A stretch of 64,000 bases of DNA. Origin: Apostichopus japonicus (lineage: Eukaryota; Echinodermata; Holothuroidea; Aspidochirotida; Stichopodidae). Each line of letters begins with the position of its first letter. Positions within the stretch are counted from its first letter, which is position 1. The notes under the pieces are model-generated. The model had not been told where the DNA came from. It ran no database searches and saw only the letters and a list, made by a program, of their open reading frames with translations. The position numbers and the translations under genes are program-made. The stretch is from positions 12,675,303 through 12,739,302 of the forward strand of contig NC_092581.1 of assembly GCF_037975245.1 (NCBI RefSeq), in the 5' to 3' direction. This document shows positions 11,601-21,213 of this stretch, piece by piece.

Positions 11601-14600
11601 GTGATCGGATACCCATCAATCTAAGTAAACAGATCTTTGTGGTTTAAAGCAATTGACTTCTTCTTAAAGGAGTTTATACAAACCGCTCATTTAATTCAGA
11701 AAATCATTATAACTCACACATTTAAATGAAATTGTTGCGATGTTCCATTTGGATCCCTTTGAAGATTAGATCACCTTATTTTGTTACGTTCCGATGAGAC
11801 GAACGTATTCGCCACTGATGCAATGTCTTAAAGCAATATCTCAAAGGTCTGAGAGCAATAATTTCACCTTCAAAATGCCATTAAATTTTGTAAGATTTTT
11901 AGAATAACACTTGAGCAAAATGTTCATGTATTTATCCCTGCAGACAGATTGGTTGATTCTTCCAGCCTTCGTAAAGCCATAGAAGCAGTTTACTCCACGT
12001 ATCTCCCCAAAGGCATGCATCCCTTTCTTTATCTGAGGTAAAATCTGACATTTTCTTTTTCATGGAGCTTATTTGTGGTTCACGATCCTGATTTTTGTCG
12101 ATTTTTAGTCAATTTTAAGTCAATCAGTCGATCAATCAATCAATTGTAAATAAATAGCATGACGAAGAGAAAATTTTACAACATAATAGGGAGAGTATGG
12201 ATTCTGACATTAAATAAATATGAGAATGGGTTGTAAAAACCCAGAGAGTAGAACATACAGTGGAAAGATAATTGAATGATTGAGAAGCCTATACTAAGAA
12301 ACTTTAACAAGAAAACTTAACAAAAAAAGGCCCTTTGTTGTTTTTTTGTTTAGTACTTAAATAATACAACCCTGAATGTTCCACCAGAGCTACTTGTGAA
12401 CCCCCCTCCTTTCCCCTTCCTTTGCCCCCCTTGAGTAATGATCTCATTGAATATGGTTTCATTCTTCTAAATACCCAATCTTCCTGCCCAAATCAGATTG
12501 TTAGTTACAGTAGTCAAGTGGTGATGATGGAAATGTTATTGTAGAAGTCAAGCTAGGCATTTAGGTATGACTGCTATCGAAATTTATGGAAATTTGAAGT
12601 AAACTTGTGCAGAATTAAGATGAGAGGTGGGGGTGTGGGGGGGGGGAGAGTGGTTATTGGTGGGAGGTATGAACTATCATTAAAGTCATATTTTTAACGA
12701 GGATCATTACTGAATAGGTCAATGCAAAGCTCAGGGTCAACGTCTGTTGTCGAGAGGTGTTTAGATTGTTTTATTCACGTTTTTCAGTTTTTTTTTAATC
12801 TTTATTGTTTGGCCATCCTCCTATTCTGCACCGAAGTAGCTGTGCCTTAGTTCCATTGCTCGCTAGAAATTTGTGTTCTCATTTTTCAGTCTGGAGATAT
12901 CACCCCAGAACGTAGACGTCAACGTTCATCCGACAAAGCACGAGGTCCACTTCCTGCATGAGGATGATATCATCGAAGATATTCAGAAAATGATCGAGCA
13001 GAAGCTTCTCGGTTGTAATTCGTCTCGGACATACTTTGCACAGGTTAGTTGGAAACGAGTCAATTTTCACTCGGCACGAGTTCAAAACCCACTGCCGAAT
13101 AACATGTCGTCAAAGAATGCCCATTGGAGCGCAGGAGCGTTGGAGCGGGTTTTTTAAAAATTCTTCAAAAAAATAATATTTACATAAAATAAGGAGTGCC
13201 TTGTTTTGGTAAGAAGGTACCTATTTTTAATCTTTGTAATTTAAAAAAAAAGTCTCTTTTTGTTGGAAAATGAAGTAGAATGGGTAATTACAAAAGTGCA
13301 CTTTTGACCAAAACGGTGGAATTTGTGATACGGAAATATAAAGAGGATCCCATTATGTACAGTATATCTTTTAAGTATGTTATCAAAAATTTTTTAGGTG
13401 AATCTTGCTGTCATTTTAACTTATTCCCAAAAGTGTAAAAATCTTGCAATTTCCTTGTGTTTTTTTTGTTGTTACATGTTCCTCTCCTCCTTTATCACTT
13501 GTCAGGCCCTTCTACCAGGAGCTCCTGTCGCTGTTTCAGAAGTTGCATCGAAAGATGTCAAAGATGGCAAAGAGCAGCAGCAGACGGATACTCAAACGAA
13601 AGTAAGGCGCGACGACCAGATGATACGGACAGACGCCAGGGAGCAGAAACTCGACGCATTCATCGTGAAATGTCCTGCCTCTTCCTCCCAGGATGAAGAT
13701 GCAGGATCCGACGAACCAGTAAAACCAGTCGACGGAGAGGAGCTTCCTACGCCGATGGATGTAGACACCCCTTCAACTTCTAAAAGTCGCCGGTTAGGTT
13801 TAAGAAATGACTCCATTGTTTCCATTGTAGTTTATATGTAGATTTTAGTCATTGAATCTCTTTTTCTTTTACTGCGACTCACTCCCCAGTGTGTCACATA
13901 ACTCTGTTACAGCATATCCCCAGAATAAAGGTATCGAAAAGGGTTATCTCAGTCCCATCTCAGTAGTAACCAATTTTGGTGGATTTATAGCATAATGCAT
14001 AATCATAAAGGTCAAAGGGCAATCATACAGTGGAAATGCAAAATGCAACAAATAGTTTACTTACTGTTGTAGGCATCAAAACCAGTTATTTTTAATATTC
14101 CAAATATGTAAATTTAAGATTTAAACAGCAAAAAGTGAAATAGAGCAAATAACATCATACCCATTAATGAATTGTTGCCAAAAAGTAATCCACACATTTG
14201 AAAATTTGAATGACAAGCAAAAGTGTTGGCTTTTAAGCTTTGCAATGGTGAGTAAACTTATCACAAATGTTGATTTATGATAAAGTGAAGAAATTAGTTG
14301 AGCAGCCAGCTGTATGTACAATTAAAACTCTATAGCTTTGAGGTTTTGTTTTTGTGTGGGTTTGCAGTCACTACTCAGATATAAATGAGGTTGCTCCAAA
14401 CTATGTACGAATCTAAAAAAATTGTACAGAAGTTCATGGATTTGAAAAGTTCTGTTGTTATGCTGAATACTGAATGATCTCAATTGTGCAAACTTGTTGG
14501 ATGATATCTTAAGCTCCAGTATTTACCAAAGAGGATGTCGTCCTTTAAAAGTGGGAAATTAATGATTTAAGAAAATCTCCCTTTTTAATATCATGTGAAC

Positions 14601-17600
14601 AAATTCTTAACAACATATTGTGACACAAAGAAAATACCAGTTGTGACTTAAAAGTCCCAGTGTGTCAATAAATCATTGTTTTGTGAACTTTAAGGTTTAG
14701 GAGATGACATGAATGTTGGTAACACATAGCTCTCATTTTCAGAAATATTCCAAATATGCTTGTGTTTGGAAGGAACTTTTTTTTTGCTACAGCTGTATTG
14801 TTTGAAAATATGTGAGAATTGTCCAAAGATCCATTGTCCAAAGAACTGTCCAAAGAGTGTTAGCTCAGTGGTTAGCGCTGGTGCCTTCCAATTATAGGTC
14901 CCCGGTTCGAGTCACTCCAAGATTAATGTATGTCGTCCAGTTACAGAGTTGTTGACAATTCATAATCATGGACGTTAAATATGAATCTAAGAGACTGACT
15001 TCGGTAGCTTAAGTCTTTGATAAGCCAATGATGGCTTCTTTGCGAGTTCCTGCTTGCAGGAGGATCTAAAATACATACATACATACATACATCCTCTCCT
15101 AGTTGCATGAAAACTGACTTCAGAGAAATTAAAACAGCTCCAGAGCAAAATTGTGCTGGAGATGTTTGTTTGCATCAAACAACTCAAAAACATTTAAAAA
15201 AAAAGAAGAGGAATTGTATGGGTGAGGGAGGAGGGTGAACGGGGGCAGGTCGGCTTACTTTTGACCTCTTGTATAACCTCATCTAGGAAAACATTTGAAA
15301 GATTCTTTTGAAAAGTTCAACAAATGGACTGTTTATGGTTTTGATTTGGATCATTTTGGAAGTAGACATTTTGAATATCATCATTTCTTTTTTAGGAAGA
15401 GAACGATTGACCAAGTTTCATCCACTGCACCTGAAGTTGGTTCTTCCACCAGTGGAGCTGAGGTCAAGGAAGGTGGGAAACAGGCGGACAAAGTCCGCTA
15501 CCATCGGGAAATCAAACTCACCAGTATTCTGAATTTGCAACAGTCAGTAGAGGTCGACACCCACAAAGGATTGCGGGAGATATTTAAAAACCACACCTTT
15601 GTCGGCTGCGTTAATGCTGAATATGCATTATTGCAGCACCAAACTAAACTGTACCTCATCAACACAAGTAAATTGAGGTAACTGCTTGTTTTTTACTATA
15701 TATTTGTATAATTAAGAATATAATGTACCTCATCAACACAACTAAATTGAGGTAGACTTATCAAAATTAAATCAGTATACTCTGAATTTGTATGACATTA
15801 CTCTAGACTACCTCACCGACAAAGGTAAATTGAGGTAACTGTTTATTTTTACTATAATTTTGTATAACAAAAGACTAGAATGTACCTCATCAAAACAACT
15901 GAATTGAGGTAGACATACCAAAATTAAATCAGTATACTATGAATTTGTATAACATTACTCTAGACTGTACCTCACCGGAAAAGGTAAATTGAGGTAAATG
16001 TCTCAAACCTCTACTCACATATCCTCTGTGTTAACCAGTAGACTGTACCTCGTCCAGGTCTGAAGAACTCTGATAACCATTCTGTCCAAAACTTCTCTTT
16101 TTCTGGTAAATTTTAGTTAAGAAAATCCGCTTTCCGATTTAAATACAGCTCCATTTTTAGTGACAAACGTTGCATATGCAGTGTTAAAGATGAAAGCGTT
16201 ATGATTTCTGATGAAAACATATCATTGAGTAAACTGGGGAAAAGTGTTGCAAGGTTTTCTAGCCTTTGAATACAGAACATAATCTTGTCTCTTGTTTTCC
16301 TTATATCAACAGTAAGGAGTTCTTCTACCAACTTGTCTTATTTGATTTTGGAAACTTTGGAGTGATGAAACTTTCTGTAAGTAAAATCAAATTCCTATCC
16401 TCTAATGCTCTACCAACTGAGCTGTCCAACTGTTAGTTTTTGGCATGCCCTGTACAGCCACTTCTTTGTTGGTGGGAGAGTTGGGGGGGGGGGGGGAGGT
16501 GGGGAGTGTGACAGCCGGAAGCAACAGTCCCTACCAGTTACATACTATGCAACCTGGGATACTTTATTTACCAAATTTATCAGAGACAGCAAAGGCAGAG
16601 ATTGCTTGAGAAATTCTGGGGAAAAAAAGTAGAACTTCCTGTGGTCATTGATTCAATTCCCATTGTAGCAAAATATTTCTTTCATTTTTCATATTTTTTG
16701 GTAATTTCTCAGTTACTTTTCAGTTTTTCATTTACTTACAGACAAACTACATGTAAGAAGATACTAATGTAATCTGTACAAAATTGAAAAAACTGTCAAA
16801 CTTGACCGACTGTAACCTTAGTATCATACCTTCTTTTCAGTTTTGGGAAATACTTTTAATTTTTTATTTTTTATTTTGTTAACATCTTATTAGAATCCTG
16901 GGTCAATATTCGACCTGGCAATGATTGCTCTGGACTCCAAAGAGAGCGGTTGGTCCGACTCGGACGGGCCAAAAGACCAATTGGCTCAATATGTCATGGA
17001 CTTACTCAAGTCAAAGTCAGAAATGATGATGGATTACTTCTCATTGGAGATTGATGAGGTGAGACTGTTGGAATTCTATCGGCTGAATTCCCCTAACACC
17101 CCTGAACACCCACTGTTACACCCCTAATGAGCCATATCTCCTAGACCTTTAAAATGTAGCCAATTTGTAAGTGATAGCTTGATGGCTTTACAACAAATGA
17201 ACAAAGATACCCAACTCTTTTCTGCGTAAACCTCTCTTTCAACAACGCTTTCCGTGACTTCACAGGCTGGAAATCTATGCACGCTACCTCTATTATTGGA
17301 TAACTACATTCCACCTTTTGAAGCTCTGCCTATGTTTGTGCTGAGGCTGGCCACTGAGGTAATATATATACCTTCTTCTTACGATGGCATATTTCTGTGA
17401 AAATTTTGTCAGGATATTATTATTATTATTATTTACCAGATTTATATAGCGCTCTTTTCATGCTTAAGCATGTTCAAGAGCGCTTTACAATGACAAAACC
17501 CATAAAATATGAATATGAAGAATAAAATGGATGCAGCTTAAATATTAATATAAAAATAAAAATATATATATATATACTAAGGAATTATTTTAAAAACAAT

Positions 17601-19983
17601 ATAGATTTACAGTGAAATTCCTAAAAAGAAAATATATCTCCTCATTGTAAATGATTTCAGCCTGGTATGTTGCCTGGAGATTACAATAATGCATTATCTT
17701 CTAGTCATTCACTCCACCTTGCACTGCCAGTCAATAGATCACAAATTGAAGAGTACATTAGGCTCTGCAGCCTAAAGTCTCTGGAATGCTTTACCATATT
17801 GCACATATAAACCGCTCCTAATGTAAATTCATTCAAATCGCCAAACAAAAACCAATCTTTTTAATTTGTATTTGTAATTGTTCTGCAAACATGAACAGTA
17901 TTTTTGGTTTTGTTACTGGATGGAGTGCTTTAGAAATGTATTTTAAAATATTTTTGTAGTGTGATTGGGTGGCCTGTAGCTCTCTGTTGGACAATAGTTA
18001 CCAATGGCTACTCACCACACTAATCTACTCTTTGACATTTTGAGCTGTGGCGTAGTTTAAAAAGACACATGCCACTGTTTATGTGAAGCTGTGATGTCTA
18101 AATATAACCCGATAACAATATCAACTTTCAGCTAGACAGGTGGATGTGGTTTCATGCTATATTTTATCTGAAGAGAGGAACACATGGCCTGGGGAGGGAA
18201 TTGCATGCGTGAGTTCACTGATCCACTGCGATTTGTGGGAAATTACTGATTTTGAAGGGTACCTACAGTGATGTCTATGGGAGTGGCCAAAATTGAATTC
18301 AGTGAAATTGCAACATTGCTTCTGAAACATCAGAAAGAGGTGCTATTGGCAGTTTTCCCTTTTTTTCAAGTTTTGAAGTATCTAGGTGGTTACATCACAG
18401 TCCTGAATGTTAGGTATTACAGCTTTGTCAGAACTACTTTCAAATCCAAGCTTTTTGTGAATGCGCCTGAGCACTCTGATAAGATTGAAAAAACAAGTGC
18501 ATGGGCATATGGAAACCATAAAAGAAGGCTGCTCTAATCTATATCATGTTAGTGTCCACGACCTAAACCTGTTCTCTAATTTACCTCGACTCGCTCAAGC
18601 AGGAGATTGTGTCCATGTACGAGTCAAAATACTGTTAGGGCCAACATTCAAGTTGTTTTAATACTACCGTTAAGATATGTGTCCAAACAGTTAACCCTGG
18701 CATGATGTTAGGTTGGTGGAGAATGCTTGTGTTCAGGTGCTTAGTTGGTACATGTAATCATGTCCTACCTAACCAGACAAGAAATACATTAGATGCAGAC
18801 ATGGTAAGCAGAGAAATGCCTGCTGCCTCGATTTATACTTACCTTGAGCAATTCCTTCACCATCGCATGCCACTTACCCCTCCCCTTCCCCCCCCCCATC
18901 CTTCCCTCAACATACAATCCTGTAATATTTGCATCGTATCAACTCGAATAACCAAGAAAATCTTTAAAACCAATGAGAGTTTTACACACCTTTTATTTGT
19001 CTTTTGCATAAATTACACTTTGCTTCTTCTCGTCTGACTCAGGTTGACTGGGAGTCGGAAGATGAGTGCTTTCGGTCATTTGCAAGAGAATGCAGTCTCT
19101 TCTACGGTGTCCACCGCAAGTTGAGACTGACGGACGAGAAAACAGATGGTGCTAAGGTAAGTTTACACTCGTGTCTGCATATCAGAGTTGTTTGATGTGT
19201 TTATCTGATCGATAAAGGGATGACAGGAATATAAAATAACCCATTAAAAAGGAGGACTTTGGACCAAAGTTTAATCTCAATAATCTATAGCGCAGTTCAG
19301 GTTTTCATTATATTCAGCTTTTTAATGTATGCTTTATCTCTAGACTGCTTCGTTAAGGCTTAATTGATGATCACTTCATCTCCTCATTACGGGCCTTTAT
19401 GTTAATGTTAATCCAATGTATTCTTAAATTGTGATAAAATAAAAAATAAAATAAAAACACATACCATTGTCCCATCGTGTCCACAAGCAGTAAACGCCAT
19501 ATTTTTTTCAAAATCAAAATAAAACAAAAACTGTTTGCAAACTGCTTTGCCACTAAAGAGCCTGTGTAAGAGTTAGTGGGCCTGAAGGATCTTCTTCAGA
19601 GGGTTGAATGACAATGACATAATGTTTTGTACAAAGATATGTCACAAGTCTCAGTGGCCAATGAATGAGTGTCTGTTATGGTTGTTTTTAATCTGCTTAA
19701 ATAACCCAAATCACTAGTTTGCCATCTTGATACAGAAAATGTTCATTTTGTTACATTCTTCGAGTACTTCTCAACCTCTCATCGAGGTTTTTCTTTCTAA
19801 TTTCAGAGTCAAGATGCTAAGGAAGAGGACTTTCCTACTTATAATTGGAGATGGACAATAGAGCATGTTTTATACCCAGCCCTGAAAAACCAATTCTTAC
19901 CACCGAAGGAGTTTGCAGAAAATGCCAGTATTTTACAAATCGCAAACCTACACGACTTGTACAAAGTATTTGAGCGATGCTAA
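2545..19983 (+). CDS. MLH1: DNA mismatch repair protein MLH1, complete, 17 exons
   Basis: Seventeen exons join with consistent phase and GT-AG junctions: 2545-2651, 3376-3466, 3991-4089, 5780-5853, 6436-6508, 7586-7720, 8532-8620, 10397-10509, 11944-12037, 12890-13043, 13506-13792, 15396-15677, 16313-16376, 16894-17058, 17266-17358, 19043-19156, 19807-19983. The product is 736 residues (human MLH1 is 756). Seen: a GHKL ATPase N-terminus with the E31..N35 motif I, GFRGE at 95-99 and GTQIT near 144-148; the MutL transducer domain through about residue 340; a short linker with REQKLDAF at 388-395 and an RRKR basic patch at 438-441; and a C-terminal dimerisation domain ending FERC. Known for the family: MLH1 pairs with PMS2 (MutL-alpha) or MLH3, acts downstream of MutS, and its C-terminal cysteine helps form the endonuclease site. 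The ATG at 2545 has A at -3 and G at +4 and aligns with the human start, three residues shorter. All conserved blocks are present and no frameshift or stop was seen. Confidence 0.97.
3376..3466 (+). CDS. MLH1: MLH1 exon 2 (residues 36-66)
   Basis: Follows acceptor tttcccctcag and completes Cys36. It encodes [10 protein letters not shown] and the ATP-binding IQDNGTGIR motif, then ends in phase 0 at donor gtaaga. Confidence 0.96.
3991..4089 (+). CDS. MLH1: MLH1 exon 3 (residues 67-99)
   Basis: Acceptor gcgtcatacag. Encodes [12 protein letters not shown] and, at its end, the ATP-lid motif YGFRGE. Phase 0 at donor gtgagg. Confidence 0.96.
4385..5720 (+). repeat. ~20-bp minisatellite in MLH1 intron 3
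   Basis: About 1.3 kb of degenerate tandem units with consensus CATAGATACCTGTACTCTAT. A variant, CATAGAATACTCTTATTCAA, recurs at intervals (near 4662, 4762, 4945, 5188, 5326, 5450, 5607), giving a higher-order pattern. It ends 60 bp before exon 4. Confidence 0.95.
5780..5853 (+). CDS. MLH1: MLH1 exon 4 (residues 100-124)
   Basis: Acceptor tttgcccatag, directly after the intron 3 minisatellite. Encodes [20 protein letters not shown] and ends after two bases of codon 124 at donor gtgagt. Confidence 0.95.
6436..6508 (+). CDS. MLH1: MLH1 exon 5 (residues 124-148)
   Basis: Acceptor cttctgtcgtag. Encodes [20 protein letters not shown], matching the family motif before the DLFYN block. Phase 0 at donor gtaaaa. 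Confidence 0.95.
6755..7445 (+). repeat. ~40-bp tandem repeat array in MLH1 intron 5
   Basis: Diverged tandem copies with the core CCATTGAATTGCACATGCAT separated by TGTATATGATATATG-like spacers. A longer unit (about 86 bp) is nearly identical between ~6990 and ~7090, and another between ~7220 and ~7400. Confidence 0.88.
7586..7720 (+). CDS. MLH1: MLH1 exon 6 (residues 149-193)
   Basis: Acceptor attctaatcag. Encodes [20 protein letters not shown] through [11 protein letters not shown]. Phase 0 at donor gtattt. The open frame upstream of 7586 is intronic. Confidence 0.95.
8532..8620 (+). CDS. MLH1: MLH1 exon 7 (residues 194-223)
   Basis: Acceptor cccattcacag after a long C/T-rich tract. Encodes [20 protein letters not shown] and ends after two bases of Arg223 at donor gtgaga. 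Confidence 0.95.
10397..10509 (+). CDS. MLH1: MLH1 exon 8 (residues 223-261)
   Basis: Acceptor tttcaaccaacag. Encodes [20 protein letters not shown] and [17 protein letters not shown], then ends after one base of His261 at donor gtaagt. Confidence 0.95.
11944..12037 (+). CDS. MLH1: MLH1 exon 9 (residues 261-292)
   Basis: Acceptor tttatccctgcag. Encodes [20 protein letters not shown] and [11 protein letters not shown], then ends after two bases of Ser292 at donor gtaaaa. Confidence 0.95.
12890..13043 (+). CDS. MLH1: MLH1 exon 10 (residues 292-343)
   Basis: Acceptor ctcatttttcag. Encodes the highly conserved [20 protein letters not shown] segment and ends with TYFAQ. Phase 0 at donor gttagt. 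Confidence 0.96.
13506..13792 (+). CDS. MLH1: MLH1 exon 11 (linker, residues 344-439)
   Basis: Acceptor cacttgtcag. Encodes the low-complexity linker, which starts ALLPG and contains [13 protein letters not shown], followed by an acidic, Ser/Pro-rich stretch. It ends after two bases of Arg439 at donor gttagg. Confidence 0.93.
14855..15092 (+). mobile_element. tRNA-derived SINE, copy 1 (MLH1 intron 11)
   Basis: The head has pol III box A (TTAGCTCAGTGG, 14860-14871) and box B (GGTTCGAGTCA, 14904-14914). A tRNA-unrelated body follows (CATGGACGTTAAATATGAAT, ...GAGTTCCTGCTTGCAGGAGG), and it ends in an (ACAT)n tail. A second copy with the same head, body and tail lies at 37054-37300, which shows a SINE family rather than a tRNA gene. 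Confidence 0.9.
15396..15677 (+). CDS. MLH1: MLH1 exon 12 (residues 439-533)
   Basis: Acceptor tcttttttag. Completes the RRKR patch and encodes the start of the C-terminal domain, including [20 protein letters not shown] and YLINTSKL. It ends after two bases of Ser533 at donor gtaact. Reading through the donor gives an immediate TAA. The last ~28 bases and the donor recur four times in the following intron. Confidence 0.95.
15649..16005 (+). repeat. Array of duplicated MLH1 exon 12/donor boundary
   Basis: The last ~28 bases of exon 12 plus its 5' splice site (TACCTCATCAACACAAG..TTGAG|GTAA) recur in intron 12. The copies' GAG|GT junctions are near 15751, 15833, 15909 and 15994. Flanking segments alternate between two types (tttttactata-like and aaaattaaatcagtatac), giving a two-part unit of about 157 bp. 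Confidence 0.92.
16313..16376 (+). CDS. MLH1: MLH1 exon 13 (residues 533-554)
   Basis: Acceptor cttatatcaacag. Encodes [20 protein letters not shown] plus S. Phase 0 at donor gtaagt. Confidence 0.95.
16397..16432 (-). repeat. tRNA 5'-half-like fragment in MLH1 intron 13
   Basis: The minus strand reads GGACAGCTCAGTTGGTAGAG, a typical tRNA D-arm/box A. No T-arm follows, so this is a fragment, probably SINE- or tRNA-derived. Confidence 0.5.
16894..17058 (+). CDS. MLH1: MLH1 exon 14 (residues 555-609)
   Basis: Acceptor acatcttattag. Encodes [15 protein letters not shown] and [12 protein letters not shown]. Phase 0 at donor gtgaga. Confidence 0.95.
17266..17358 (+). CDS. MLH1: MLH1 exon 15 (residues 610-640)
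   Basis: Acceptor gtgacttcacag. Encodes [20 protein letters not shown] and RLATE. Phase 0 at donor gtaata. Confidence 0.95.
17413..17500. repeat. Hairpin-bearing dispersed repeat in MLH1 intron 15
   Basis: After a (TTA)n run comes TTTATATAGCGCTCTT, then CATGCTTAAGCATG (itself palindromic), then AAGAGCGCTTTACA. Arms GCGCTCTT (17450-17457) and AAGAGCGC (17477-17484) pair perfectly. TATATAGCGC...GCGCTTTACA repeats are common in marine invertebrate genomes (recollection, not checked). Confidence 0.55.
17501..19042 (+). other. Remainder of MLH1 intron 15, no gene seen
   Basis: Open frames at 18268-18537 and 18702-19037 show no recognisable domain and lie within the intron. The latter runs toward exon 16 but not in its reading context. 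Confidence 0.6.
19043..19156 (+). CDS. MLH1: MLH1 exon 16 (residues 641-678)
   Basis: Acceptor cgtctgactcag. Encodes [20 protein letters not shown] and [12 protein letters not shown]. Phase 0 at donor gtaagt. Confidence 0.95.
19807..19983 (+). CDS. MLH1: MLH1 exon 17 with stop (residues 679-736)
   Basis: Acceptor ttctaatttcag. Encodes the terminal domain, including [20 protein letters not shown] and [11 protein letters not shown], followed by TAA at 19981-19983. The C-terminal FERC tetrapeptide is the family hallmark. Confidence 0.96.
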   Translation, partial: SQDAKEEDFPTYNWRWTIEHVLYPALKNQFLPPKEFAENASILQIANLHDLYKVFERC

Positions 19984-20126
19984 ATGACATGACCCGTTGA
20001 ATAATGGTCTCTCCAGGCTCCAGCCCATGGGAGGAAACCAAATGTATACAGCTGTTTGCCGAGAATAATGCTTTTGGGTCGAGGGTGCTCTCGTGTGATA
20101 TAACACACAATTCAACTGTCAACGCA

Positions 20127-20491
20127 TTAAAGGCATTGAAGACTCGCCCCAAACAGCATGCCAACATCTTTAAAAAGCTTTCCGTTGCTTACAAGTGAAG
20201 TTTTTCTCTTGTGGCTACAAAATGCAGACAGTAATGAAACGTGATACCTTGTTATCTTTAGCTGGACCTGAGATGTCCATCGCTGTATGGTTTGTACACT
20301 GTGCTGTGGATATTGACCGTAGCTGCATGTACTGAATGTACACTAGTGTCTAATTACCGACGGTAGCAAGCTGTGTGTGCATTTTCTGCGATCAATGGTG
20401 GTGTCTAACACTTCTGTTACACCTCATTCGAAACTAGGTCAGATTACCGGCATTAGACCTTTCTTTTTGCGCAAGTCTTCACACCCTTTAA
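20127..20491 (+). mobile_element. TTAA-flanked MITE, copy 1, 144 bp after MLH1 stop
   Basis: 365 bp bounded by TTAA. Inverted ends TTAAAGGCATTGAAGACTCG and, reading inward from the right, TTAAAGGGTGTGAAGACTTG. A homologous 367-bp copy with the same TTAA boundaries is at 38453-38819. TTAA target sites are known for piggyBac and Kolobok elements; which applies is not decided here. It probably overlaps the MLH1 3' UTR. Confidence 0.85.
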
Positions 20492-20690
20492 TACACACAG
20501 TTTGTCGATTCATGGAGAAAGGGTATGTGGAAATGTTCCTCTATGACCGGGGACATGATATTGATATTAACCCCCTTCAGTTGATGTCATGTTATAACTA
20601 ACGCTGGCCATCTCAAAGCAGCGATGACATTTTTCATTAATGAAATTTTTCATCAAACGCCCAAGTTAAGAACACATCCAGAAAACAGGG

Positions 20691-21080
20691 ATGTCTGGTC
20701 ACTGAATTCTATACTCAAGTGTTACTATGTGAAGGCAGAGAAAGTGTGAAATCAGAGATGTCTGGTCACTGAATTCTATACTCAAGTGTAACTATGTGGA
20801 GGCAGAGAAAATGTGAAGTCAGAGATGTCTGGTCACTGAATTCTATACTCAAGTGTAAATATGTGACTGCAGAGAAAGTGCGAAATCAGAGATGTCTGGT
20901 CACTGTATTCTATACTCAAGTGTTACTATGTGAAGGCAGAGAAAGTGAAATCAGAGATGTCTGGTCACTGAATTCTATACTCAAGTGTAAATATGTGAAG
21001 GCAGAAAAAATATGAAATCAGAGATGTCTGGTCACTGAATTCTATACTCAAGTGTAACTATGTGAAGGCAGAGAAAATGT
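20691..21080 (+). repeat. 67-bp tandem repeat, six units
   Basis: Units begin ATGTCTGGTCACTGAATTCT at 20691, 20758, 20825, 20892, 20957 and 21023, with a period of 65-67 bp and few mismatches. The last unit is cut short near 21080. Confidence 0.95.
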
Positions 21081-21117
21081 CTGGGGGCATGGTCGCCTGG
21101 AAAAGTTTCTTAAACAT

Positions 21118-21213
21118 GCTAATTTCAATCATTCTAACAATAATTAGATGAAAATGCAATGTTAAATAGGCAGAAGAACTTTTATTTGTTGCTATAAGTT
21201 AGTGTTCACATCC
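21118..21213 (+). repeat. Left arm of ~100-bp inverted repeat
   Basis: Shares AACAATAATTAGATGAAAAT, GGCAGAAGAAC and TTATTTGTTGCTATAA with the reverse complement of 23944-24047. See the right arm. Confidence 0.85.

Larger units (their letters stand above)
8621..12889 (+). other. MLH1 introns 7-9 apart from exons 8 and 9: no further gene seen
   Basis: Introns 8621-10396, 10510-11943 and 12038-12889 hold AT-rich sequence, several G-rich simple tracts (near 10255, 10930 and 12635) and no recognised domain or RNA gene. Confidence 0.6.

Noticed and set aside
13398-13841. A 147-residue frame starting upstream of MLH1 exon 11
   Set aside because: The start is intronic; the real exon begins after the acceptor at 13505 and ends at 13792.
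14855-14925. A tRNA gene
   Set aside because: Box A and B are present, but the sequence continues into a body shared with a second copy at 37054, so it is a SINE head.
15295-15681. A 128-residue open frame as a separate gene
   Set aside because: The part before 15396 is intron; the rest is MLH1 exon 12 ending at the donor.
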